In this document: positions 1 through 9,838 of the stretch, in pieces
Layout: each line of letters begins with the position of its first letter
Position numbering within the stretch: the stretch's first letter is position 1
Source of the DNA: Termitomyces sp. T153
Lineage: Eukaryota; Basidiomycota; Agaricomycetes; Agaricales; Lyophyllaceae
DNA: 64,000 nucleotides
Assembly: GCA_018296165.2 (NCBI GenBank)
Contig: JACKQL020000018.1
Coordinates: 992,001 to 1,056,000, forward strand
Reading direction: 5' to 3'
Translations under genes and position numbers: made by a program
Notes under the pieces: generated by a model
What the model was told of the DNA's origin: nothing
Seen by the model: the letters and a program-made list of their open reading frames with translations, nothing else
The model's database searches: none

Positions 1-1
1 T

Positions 2-907
2 GGATCAACGTATGGTGGCTATGGCGGGATGGGATCATACGGTGGAATGTACGGTGGAATGGGAGGTTATGGCATGGGATATGGCAGCATGGGCATGGGT
101 GGGATGTACGGAGGATACGGGATGGGAGGCATGATGGGTGCTAATGGGATGCCAATGGATCCCAACAATCCAAATCTTACTCAGACTCTTCAATCTACGA
201 CACAAAATACCTTTGCCCTCATTCACTCTATCGTTTCAACATTCACGGGTATCGCACAAATGCTCGAATCGACATTCATGGCAACACACTCCTCATTCTT
301 CGCCATGGTCGGTGTCGCCGATCAATTCAGCCAGCTCCGCAATGCCCTAGGAAGTGTGCTTGGCGTCTTTGGGATACTGCGATGGATGCGCGAGCTCATC
401 ACTGGCCGCCCAGCTTCTGCATCCATGAATCACGAATTCCGCGAATTCATCAACGGCCGGCCTGTGCAGGGCCCACGGGGACCGCCGCCACCGAAAGCAT
501 CCAAAAAGCCCTTGATCATGTTCCTCCTTGCCGTCTTTGGTATCCCCTATGCCATGTCGAAGCTCATTCGCATTCTCCAAGAGCGCGCACAGGCGCGGGC
601 GGTGGCGCATGGTGGTCTTCTTCCAGGACAGTTCCCTCCTCTTGATCCGTCTACACTTTCGTTTGCGCGGACGCTGTACCCCTTTACGGCGACGAACCAG
701 AACGAGCTTGGTCTCAAGGAGAGCGAGATCGTTGCGATCATGGGAAAGTTGGACCCACGGACGGGTGCGGAGGTCGACCCACGTATGGAAGTCGAGGGAG
801 AATGGTGGAAGGGCCGCACGAGGGATGGCAGGGAGGGCTGGTTCCCAAGGAAGTTTGTTGAGGTGCTTGAGCGGAGAAAGCCCGATGTGCCCAAGAACGT
901 TGATTGA
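2..907 (+). CDS. PEX13: Peroxin-13 (Pex13), 5'-partial
   Basis: Peroxisomal membrane docking protein for matrix-protein import, working with Pex14 and Pex17. The frame is already open at the window edge, so the start codon lies upstream. About 301 residues are visible: a Gly/Tyr/Met-rich N-terminal tract (GGYG and GGMG repeats) typical of Pex13, a central hydrophobic part including a membrane segment near LIMFLLAVFGIPYAM, and a C-terminal SH3 domain over roughly the last 90 residues. The SH3 shows the LYPF start (usually ALYDF), the WWKG motif and the closing GWFPRKFVEV. The SH3 is the part that contacts Pex14 and Pex5 in yeast. The visible part has no intron. Domain order and composition together make this assignment secure; only the 5' end is missing. 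Confidence 0.93.
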   Translation, partial: GSTYGGYGGMGSYGGMYGGMGGYGMGYGSMGMGGMYGGYGMGGMMGANGMPMDPNNPNLTQTLQSTTQNTFALIHSIVSTFTGIAQMLESTFMATHSSFFAMVGVADQFSQLRNALGSVLGVFGILRWMRELITGRPASASMNHEFREFINGRPVQGPRGPPPPKASKKPLIMFLLAVFGIPYAMSKLIRILQERAQARAVAHGGLLPGQFPPLDPSTLSFARTLYPFTATNQNELGLKESEIVAIMGKLDPRTGAEVDPRMEVEGEWWKGRTRDGREGWFPRKFVEVLERRKPDVPKNVD

Positions 908-1287
908 GTTTATCTTGTTCCACTTGTATTAGTTGATTATCCACGCCACATGCTATGTTTTAAATCTGGATCTGTTTCCACTTCCATCGATACATTCTCG
1001 CTGGAATTCTAAAGGCGCGCTATCCTTGACTCATGAGGTCGTCGATGGGCTACTCATTCTCTATTGCCTCGCTTATCACCCTTTGATGTTTGTTCTCTCG
1101 CACGCTAGATCTGACTATGTGGCGCTCCGAGGATCGTTTTCATAGATCACGCCACAGCTGCTCATAAGTCATATATTTACCTACTCACGACACATGGACA
1201 ACATATAAGGATACATATATAATACAACAACAGATCATCCAGGACCTGCACCTGTAAATCACTGTCCATAAAAATCACAAATAGATC
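908..1287. other. Convergent intergenic region
   Basis: This lies between the stop codons of PEX13 (+) and the minus-strand disordered-protein gene. It presumably holds both 3' UTRs and polyadenylation signals, with AT-rich runs near 1195-1260. No gene is recognisable. Confidence 0.5.
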
Positions 1288-4200
1288 TCAAGGCCGCCAC
1301 GAAGGCTTACTTCCATTCAAGCCGGCATTAGCAAGCCCCGCGGTCTTTCTCCACTCCCCAACACTTCTCACCCTCTTCAACTCTCCCCTCTTCTGCTCCT
1401 CAACCCTCTTCGCACTCGCATTCTTCTCCATCTCCTCGAACCCTCTCACCAAATCCTTCACACTACCTCCACTGCTCCGTCTTGCCCTAACGACCATCTC
1501 CTTCTCCTTCTCGTGCGGCGGGCTCACGCGGTGCAGCTCAACCAGTCTCTGTGGCTTCGGTGCGCGAGGTATCATCGACGGCTTGGGAGGCACGGGCGCA
1601 GGATTGAGATGGACGAGCTCTTTGGGATGTGTGGGCTTGGGCATGGGTGCTCGGGCGGGTGTGATGATAGGTCCTCGGGATTTTTCGAGCACGGAAAGCG
1701 GAGGGAGGGGAAGACCTGGGCGGGAGGAGGATTTGGGTTTGAGAGCGGGGTTCTTGGAGAGGGTGGGGAGGTAGGAGAAGAGAAAGCTTTTGACGCGGGT
1801 TTTGAGTGTACTCTGTGGGGGCGGAGAAGGAGGAGCGACGGGCTCTGGTTCAGCCTCGGTCTCTGTAGATGCGTTTGCGGCTGCATCGTCTTCAGAGTCA
1901 GTCTCGCGGCTGGATTCGTACACCTTCCCTGGCTCAGGTTCGGGAAGTTGGCTTACAGCTACCGCTTCTTCTAGCAGGTGGGAGTATCGCGGTGCTAACA
2001 ATGACAAGGGAAGTTTCCTCTTTGGTCTTTCGTGTTCCTGTTCTGGTGTGTCCTGGAGGTCACTGAATGGCGCTCCAGCGACAACGGGCGGTGGAAGCGT
2101 AGGGCGATGGGCGGGCGGAGCGGCACGGCGTCCAAGGGGAGTAAAGTCCGGTACTTCCATGGAGGGGAAGCGGCGGGAAAACAGGCCCGCTACAGGGGGG
2201 TCGGTGAGACTGGGACGTGGGGTATTCGGCGTTGTTGGCGGTGCCACGATTCCTTTTCGCTGCTTGTTCTGCAAGGCCTTGACTCTTTGCACTAGATTTT
2301 CCCTGTTCCATTTGTTGAGCAAAAATAAAAGCAATCAAGAGTGAACACACGTTTCCCAATCTTCACCCCACTTGTTCACGACCTCTTCACCTCCCAGCAG
2401 ATCGACAAATCGTCTCACTACATTCTCATGTTGTACATGGTCAACAGGCGCCAGCTGACCGTCTCCGAGTGCGATGCGTTCGTCAGTAAAGCACGCATCG
2501 AGGAGCTTCCACTCGTCTTTTGACCAGACTCTTTCCTTGGCTGCATTATTGAAAAGACTACGTGCAAGGCCGATGGCGCTTGGTCTCGGAACGGGTGTAA
2601 ACAGGTGCGAAGAGGTCTCGAACTTGGCAGGGGTTCCAGAGACAGCAGCTTCTGCCTGTTTGAGTAGCTCAGGTAGCGTCGTTGCGGGGCTTCCGGGGAT
2701 GAACACCTTGTCTCCGATGATGGAGGCACCGAGCGTCCGGCGCCTCATGTGGTGAGGGGAGCGGGTCTTGGTGATTCCGCTGTCAGACAGTGAGTGCCGG
2801 ACTCTTTTGGAGCGGAGGGCGAGCTTGGTAAAACAGTCGTAGTCATGCTGGCAGGGGATATGAATACAGGCATGGAGTTGATAGGAATGGACGTACTTGT
2901 TTGAGGATGGCGGCTGCTCGAGCGGCGGCGTGTGGGTCGGCACTTGATATTTTGACGACACCGTATTCGAGATCTTCTTCGTCCGAACTGGACTCTTGGT
3001 CTGCTGCAGAGGGCTTGGGAGAGGCGGGAACGGGGGTGGCGGTAATGATGGGATCGTTGTCGTCGAGGGAGAGGGACATTTCGCGCACTTGTCGTTCATC
3101 GGCTTCTTCGTTTGCATCTTTGTCGTGTGAGGGCGATTCGCGCTGGTCTGTATCTTGGTGAGAGGTGGTTTCGTGAACATTGTGTTCGTGCGCTTCGTGA
3201 ACATTGAGTTCGTGCACTTCGTGAACATTATGTTCGTCTGCTTCGTGAACTTGTAGTTTGTCTGCTTCGTGCAAATTACGTTCGTCTTCGTGCACTTGGG
3301 GATTGTCTGCCTCATGCACATTGAGCTCGTCCGCTTCGTGCATAGTACCTTCGTCCGCTTCGTGCACATTACGTTCGTCTTCATGCACAATACGTTCGTC
3401 TTCATGCACAATACGTTCGTCTTCGTGCACGTTAAGTTCGTCTTCGTGCAGATTAAGTTCGTCTTCGTGCAGATTACGTTCGTCTTCATGCACATTACGT
3501 TCGTCTTCGTGCACATTAACTTCGTCTTCATGCACATTACGTTCGTCTTCGTGCACATTAACTTCGTCTTCATGCACATTACGTTCGTCTCCATGCACAT
3601 TACGCTCGTCTCCGTGCACATTACGCTCGTCTCCGTGCACATTACGCTCGTCTCCGTGCACATTACGCTCTTCATCTGCATTTTCGTGGACTTTTTCATG
3701 CATGTCTTCCTCCTCAAAGGACAGGTCAAAATCAAATGGACCGGGGACAGGCTCTGGGGTGCGCTCGTCACGGCGCATCTTGCGGAATGGAAAGGGAGTG
3801 ATTGGACGGCCCCACTCTTCCTGGCGTTCGCGGGTGGCGCTGCTGGGCGGATCGAGTTTTGTGCGGACGCTGAAGGAGCGGAATGTGCCGGTGTAGTCGC
3901 CCTCGCCGTCGGGAATGTCGTCATCGCTGTCGCCTACGCCGGGGTCTGTGACGTCAAAGAGGGGCGGCAGCGGAGTGGGCGTGGACGTCATCGTGACTGC
4001 ACTGCGTCTGCGCGGACGAACCGGCGACGACGACGCAGCAGACAGCAGAAGCGGGTCGTCGGTCGGACTCGGCGGCGGCTGAGGCGCAGACAGGTCGATC
4101 TGCGGCGGCTCGATTTTCACAAACAGCTCGGCCGTCGATGCGCGCCTGCGGCCCGTCGTCTTGCGCTTGGATGACTTGGAGATGGTCGGCGTCATCACCA

Positions 4201-4510
4201 CCACGCGCGGTGGAGTGAACACATCCGCCGGCGGTTCGTACGCAGGGATCGGCGTGGTTCGCCGCGTGCGCGTCGGGAGATAGTCTGCGTTTGGGTTGCT
4301 TGGGGCGGGCGAGCGGAGCGACTCGAGGACGGACGGGCGTCTGGACTGCTTGCGCGGTTTGGGGTTCGGCGTGGTCTGCTGCGGCTGCGGCGTGGTTCGC
4401 TTGCGCTTCGACACGGACGTGCGGGCGATCTGCAGCGTCTCCTCGGGCGGCGGGCTGATCAGCCCGGCCGTGTTGTACATGCGATCGCTCGACATTGGCC
4501 CAGACGACAT
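1288..4510 (-). CDS. Large disordered basidiomycete protein with heptapeptide repeat
   Basis: I do not recognise this gene. Model: complement join of 1288..2302, 2351..2847 and 2897..4510, with two introns of 48 and 49 nt (GT-AG), giving 1041 residues in one closed frame. The N-terminal third is basic and Pro/Ser/Thr-rich, with Lys/Arg patches that look like nuclear localisation signals. An acidic stretch follows, then about 25 copies of a His-Glu-Asp-Glu-Arg-Asn-Val type heptapeptide. The part after the repeat has a short folded-looking block around residues 660-720 (VWSKDEWKLLDACF, then VVRRFVDLLGG and VNKWGEDWE), which is the likeliest conserved domain. The C-terminus is again Pro/Ser-rich. 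A nuclear role is suggested only by composition. Its start lies 54 bp from the stop of the next minus-strand gene. Confidence 0.7.
3170..3700 (-). repeat. In-frame 21-bp coding minisatellite
   Basis: A tandem array of about 25 units of 21 bp encodes heptapeptides of the form NVHEDER, with variants NVHGDER, NLHEDEL and NVHEADE. The first four or five units (near 3600-3690) are nearly identical, and the copies become more diverged towards 3170. That pattern suggests recent expansion at one end. All units keep the reading frame, so copy-number change alters protein length without breaking it. Confidence 0.9.
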
Positions 4511-4563
4511 GGCCGTTGCTTCTCAAATCTCAACTTGTCACCTGATCGCATACAACAAATATC

Positions 4564-5126
4564 CTACAACATCATCCCATCCTCCCCAGACATCACGTCT
4601 CCCCCTGCCGCCAACGATTCAATCAACACTCCCAGCCGCGATGCATCCAGGTTTCGCTCCTGCGTCCAATTAGTGTCCTGTCCATATACTCTACAAGTAC
4701 ACCCACTTTGCGGATCTCCTCGAGATCATCCTTGAACCCATCTGCCACCGACTCCATCCAAAACTTCCGAAACTTGGCCTTCATCTCCGCCTTTGCATCA
4801 CCAGAGCTATTACTCAAAAACGACGGTATCTCGGCCGAAGGAGGCGATGCTGACCGCGATGCACGTCGTGGTTTTGTGCTTACAGGCATAACAACACGTT
4901 CCTCCTCTGACTCATCTTCCGAGGATGACGACGACGACGACGACGAAGACTCCTCAGGCGGGGGCATGGGTTGTGGAGCTGCCTGCACCTTTGGTTGTTG
5001 AATATTTTCATCGCTTTCAGAGTCAGAAGACGAAGACGACGAAGACGAAGATGATGAAGAAACCGCTCTTCTCTTGCGTTTCCGCACTCGTTTTCGAGGC
5101 GGTGGTCTTGCGGCTGCTGGTCCCAT
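4564..5126 (-). CDS. RSA3: Ribosome assembly protein 3 (Rsa3)
   Basis: Predicted nucleolar factor for 60S subunit maturation. Model: complement join 4564..4659 and 4707..5126 with one 47-nt intron, 171 residues. The N-terminus is basic (Arg/Lys-rich), followed by two long poly-Ser/acidic runs as in other fungal Rsa3 proteins. The C-terminal domain is diagnostic: an FRKFWMESVADGFKDDLEEIRK block joined across the intron to LDASRLGVLIESLAAGGDV, matching the Rsa3 domain pattern (FGDDLxxIRK then LxLLVxxLxxG). An in-frame upstream ATG at 5177 would add 17 residues. I chose 5126 because that extension is not Rsa3-like. A telomere-like TTAGGG repeat sits about 60 bp upstream. Confidence 0.85.
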
Positions 5127-5187
5127 GTTACTGTGCAAAGCGAACCTGCGACCAAATTTGACTGTGGGAATGCTCAAAACCCGATCC

Positions 5188-5202
5188 AGGGTTAGGGTTA
5201 GG
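5188..5202 (+). promoter_or_regulatory. TTAGGG double motif upstream of RSA3
   Basis: Two direct TTAGGG-type units occur as AGGGTTAGGGTTAGG, 62-76 bp upstream of the preferred RSA3 start. In several ascomycetes Tbf1-type Myb proteins bind TTAGGG in promoters of ribosome-biogenesis genes. A similar role here is an inference from position and motif only. Confidence 0.4.
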
Positions 5203-5526
5203 AAATCAGGGTCTCAGAAAGACTACACTTGTGATCGCCAAGAACACCTTTACGCCGTATCCTTAAATGTATGGGTGATACACAATTATTATATTGGTCT
5301 TGTCCCTCGGCGACACGAAATCAAGTTCTTGAATGAACATCAAGCCGCGTCCCGGATCTTGATGTACCCCGACGCGCAGTCTCAGATCACCACAGGGGTA
5401 GGACATATGTATCTTGCTTGACGTGAATATATTCACAATCCAAATTCGTGGAAAGGAGATTCGCTTTTCAAGTCTTAGATTAACACAGCATCAAGATAAA
5501 AACAATGCATCCGCCTAATTCATGGT

Positions 5527-5975
5527 TCAAACACCCGTCGCGCCGTAATGGGGTTGAGGGGGTTGTGGGTAGCCGATAATGCCCTGATGAAGGGGCTGGT
5601 ATTGTCCGTTTCCGATGTCTGAGAGAGCATAAGAATGTATAGAATACACAAAGGACTCGGAGACTTACATTGGAAGCCACCGCTACCGTATTGCTCCTCC
5701 GCTTGAATCTTCTTGTATATGAGCCAAAATGCGTGAATTGACCCGGGGAGGTATCCGAGGCTGCGAGAATGAATATATTAGATGAATATACATGGAGACA
5801 AAGGCGCACATGGTCAAGCAGACGTTGATGAGGAGGTCACAGCTACATCCGGTCACGACTGCAGCCGCGGCCGGCGGGAAGAGGATTGCAATCTAGAGTA
5901 GAGGTGAGCATGGTGGGATCTGTTGAGATGTGCGGGAGGTACTAGGATGAGGATGACGTCTGAGGTCTTGACCAT
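5527..5975 (-). CDS. PMP3: Pmp3-family plasma membrane proteolipid (UPF0057)
   Basis: Small stress-related membrane proteolipid of the Pmp3/YqaE family. Yeast Pmp3 helps keep plasma membrane potential under salt stress. Model: complement join 5527..5618, 5669..5760, 5810..5892, 5943..5975, three introns of 49-50 nt, 99 residues. Exon 1 encodes MVKTSDVILIL. Exon 2 gives the first hydrophobic helix with the family pattern FPPAAAAVVTGCSCDLLIN. Exon 3 gives LGYLPGSIHAFWLIYKK, the family's second helix. Family members are usually 50-60 residues; this one carries a Gly/Pro/Gln-rich hydrophilic tail of about 35 residues, as in several fungal paralogues. All exon phases agree, so the call is strong although no single exon is long. 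Confidence 0.9.
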
Positions 5976-8900
5976 GGTGGCAAACGAAGAAGGGGTGACT
6001 GCGATCAATACGTTACATCATCAGGTATTCAAAGCACGATGCACGTGGCTCGTCATTTGCGACTGAAGACGATTGATCAGATCTTACTGTGGCTATATCG
6101 CAGTATTACTTAAAACAGAAAGGAGATGCACGGCACGCATCCGAAGACACGCTAGATCGTCAAACCTTTATTTTGCTTCTAGTACTTTATACGTGAAAAG
6201 GTATTGTGTATCATCCTCCGAGTAAAGTACATAAACAAATAAACATACAAATTCTTCAAGCCGTATAGTCAAATCATGTTTGTACAATAATGTTAGATAT
6301 TGGGTTCTGCTGGTCATAGGAGATTGCTCTTCGAGAGTTTTTACGATGACGAGTTCGTGAAATGCAAGGGAAGGATTCAACAGAAGGACAGGTTCATTGG
6401 GAAGTGAAACTCACTTCTATCAATAATAGAAGGGGTAGCTCTTGTATCCTGGGGCATGTCCAAGGGATGCCGATTATGGGATAGAAAAGAACATACAATA
6501 GCGCATGTAAGAGTGTATTTTACGTCTTTGAGTGTACAATAAGTCTAGAGGAAATAATAACAGCCGTTTTCAAAACATGAAACATACATTTTGCAATGGG
6601 CTTTGTTTTGTTCGCACCTTTGTAAGACTCTACGTATTGTAAAAATTGATGTGGTCTTTTCGAATTTTCTAATCCAGAACATCAGACTTGTTGAGGAGGC
6701 TAAGAGGTTATTGCGACTCTCCGAAAAATTTGAGAGTCAATCTGATCCATAAAACGCTGGTAAGCCCGATAGGGAGATGGAAAATGCAACGTAACCTTAC
6801 CAGGCGGTTGATAGATTTGTCTTCAGCGAGTACCTGCTTAAAATTGGACAAGGGGGGCTAGGAAGATGATGACATTGATTATCATGAATTTCAGACGAGA
6901 AGCTCATACATCAATGACCATGGGAACATACATACCATCATCGAAAAACTGAGCCCAGGCAGCTAGGTTGGGTTATGATCAGGTTGGTATATCCAGTCAA
7001 CCCACAAAAAGGCACACCCTCTCTGACTTCTGCTGCCTCTGACGTCATAAATTATCCATTCCCCGCCGCCTTCGCCTTTCTGAATCTCAGATTTCCACAT
7101 TGATCCGGAATATTCAGAATGTATGTACAAGTACCTGGCTTCTCCAAGCTGTTCCCCTGGCTGATTGTGGTTATCCTTGCGCGCAGTATATCGTCTGCCT
7201 CTGTGTCATCAGATAGTCACACTTGAAGTTGGCATAAGCATAGTCAAGCTGGGTGACCCGGGCAATGTCATCCAGACAGCTTATAGGAGGGTTAGGAGGG
7301 TCGAATGACTAATGGTCGATTTACAAGCCAGGCTGTTCCTGAAGGGAGATCTGACGAGATTTCAACAAGTCTTGAACGCTGGAATCTTTCCATAACTTGA
7401 TCATGTCCTCCGCACAAGCTGCCAATCTGCCTCTTCAGATCTCTCAACATTCCGTGACACTGGTTCTGACTGCCACCCACCCATGAGGAAATCCTTCCAC
7501 CCTTGTGCTCAAGCAAATTGTGACCTTGGAAGCTTTGTTGGGGTTCTAGCTTGGCCCATTGGTGAGCTCTGGAGATGTAGCAGACAGGACTTATCTCACT
7601 TAGGGGCAGTAGAGTCATTGCGCAGCAGCATGCATGTGCAGCAGACCAGAAGTTTGTTGCCATAGTAATTGTTGGATTTGATGTTGGAAGGGGGATAAGT
7701 GAAAGTGGGAGCTGGTAAAGTTCTCAAAAGAACACAGGAAAGTTGAGGAGTGTTAGCAGTGAAAGAGGTGTGCTAAGAAAGCTACATAAGTATGTGACCT
7801 CCTGGAAAGAGAAGATGGAGTTGTGAGTGGTGCTAAGTTTTTGGTGAGGTTGTGCAGTGTGGAAGTTGGTGGGGATGAGGGCAGAGTCAAAGGTTCTAGA
7901 AATGCATTAAACTGGCAGGGTGCTGGGGTGAAACACAAGCATGTAAAGGCTTGTGCAGGGTTTCTGGTGGAATCTTGCTCTTAACTTACCCCTTTAATAG
8001 GCTCTAAAATGATGATGTCCATTGCCACATAGCTGCCATGCAGAGCACACAACAACTAGCAGTTTTGCAAGCAGAGTACAAACAGACTATAGATATGAGG
8101 GTACAAGCTGAGCTAGGTGCTAGAGAACCTGATTTTGTACAAGTGGCACTAGGTTGCTAGTGCAAGATCAGTATAAAAGTGTAGCAGAAAAAGGGAACTC
8201 TGCAGGTAAACCCAACTAGAGTGAACACTAAGTTGCCAAGCAGAGGTTGCTAGTGGGGCTGGCCCAAAGAGGCACTAGGGATAGTAAGGGGCATTAGCAA
8301 AAGGAGAATGTTAACAAAAGGAAACTAGCCATAGGTGCTAGCACTAAATGTAGACTTAACAAAATAGTACCTGAAGGTGGTACTAGTAAAATGACAAAGA
8401 CACTATGTCAATAAAAAGAGTCCTAGGGGAAAAGAAGAAGCTTCAAAGTTGCAAGACTTAGATCTGAAGTCTGGGGGGTACAATTCTTCAATGGTAGTAT
8501 AGAAAACATGACAGTATTTATAGTAAAGAAAACTAATGAAACCAGAAAGAGTCATCAATGGTGAACTGGTTGCTAGCAACCTAGGTGAGTCAGGAGGAAT
8601 GCCATGTGAAAGTAAGTAACCCAAAATATAGCTAAAGTTGATACTTAGGATGTCCCATTCTCCCTCTGACCTTTTTTCCCTCATTATGGTTTTCCTTTAT
8701 TCTCCTTTGCTTTCCCTATCTGCTGGTCCAAATTCTAGCCCTCAGGCTACACTGGTTCTCTGTCCATAATTCCAACAAGCATTGCCCCCTCCACATGGCC
8801 TCTCACCAGACCCCTGGATTGTTTCCTGCATTCCTGGCCTACCACTCATTGTAGGCCTCCCATCTTTAGACCACAGGTACTTTTGACTAAGGGCTATCTT

Positions 8901-9838
8901 TTGGTTATATTTGCATGTCCACAGTGGTCATGTGCTGGGAGTCCCCTTGACATTGTCCAGCACTTTGGGGTGCCCAGCAGCTGCCCCTGCTAACAACAAG
9001 GGCAAAAGGAATGTAGATAGATTTCTCATAAGCTCACTTCTACTTCATGTAATGGAGCCAGCCCAAGCCCAATGCATAACCATTGGAGGTCACTTGATAG
9101 AGTATTGCACAAAGGTTGATGTGATGAGCAATAGTCACAATACCTTCTAGGTCAAGCAGTTCCATATGCATGGGCCAAGTACATAAACCAGAGTGGACCC
9201 AAGAAGTGCGGCTTGAGGATATCAAACTTTCAAGTTCTTTTCGCTATACGACAAAGAGTATGCGTTAGTATTCGAAGTCTACAATGGACATAGATATCAG
9301 AAAAAAGATGCTAGCACATTGACATTCTGACAAACACAAATTGCACACAATTGCAAGCACAGGCAATTCAATCAACATGAAGCAGAATCTTTGGCTTTGG
9401 TAAAATCTCTTCTGTGCCTACTTATGAAAAGAGCACGTACATAAACCAATTCGAAGGTCGAAGAGCACGTACGTAAACCAATTCAATCGATCTTTGTTCA
9501 CCTTGGAGGGTTGATCAATCATGATCACTAAAAGTCTCCGGGATTCTCAACACATTTTCAGAACAAGATCTTACAAAGAGAACATAAGGAAAGGCAACAG
9601 GGCGACGAACGAGACATAAACGACCCAGAAGCAGGAAAATAAGGATGATGCAACTCAGGCGAATAGTACGTTCCCGAAAGCAGCGAATGTATTTGAATGA
9701 TAGTGAAAGATCGTGAGCGTGAATTATCAAGGCAAAGCGTGTACAGTATTTAACAGATATGCGGTTGGTGTGTTGGTGTATGCATTTCAAACAAGTGGAC
9801 ATCGTTCACAAAGCAGGTCAAGTAAGAGGACTGACCTA
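5976..9838. other. Gene-poor region with degenerate sequence
   Basis: About 3.9 kb without a convincing gene. Near 6700-6990 on the minus strand, short spliceable stretches read (V)LAEDKSINRL then RFMDQIDSQIFRRVAITS-stop and might be the end of a tiny multi-exon gene, but no start or family is evident. From about 7150 to 9230 the sequence is TG/CA-rich and CpG-poor with recurrent CTAG-containing words, looking like decayed repeat DNA. At 9425-9490 a phrase AGAGCACGTAC.TAAACCAATTC is present twice in tandem. The stretch 9515-9838 probably includes the 3' UTR of the LARP gene. Confidence 0.4.

Noticed and set aside
3258..4174. Long plus-strand open frames across the minisatellite (Ser/Cys-rich and Phe/Val/His-rich products)
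   Set aside because: A 21-bp repeat with no stop in any frame keeps several frames open automatically. The minus-strand frame joins spliced exons and has protein-like flanks; the plus-strand ones do not.
9040..9225. Small minus-strand frame in the gene-poor region
   Set aside because: 61 codons, no homology pattern, embedded in CpG-poor repeat-like DNA.
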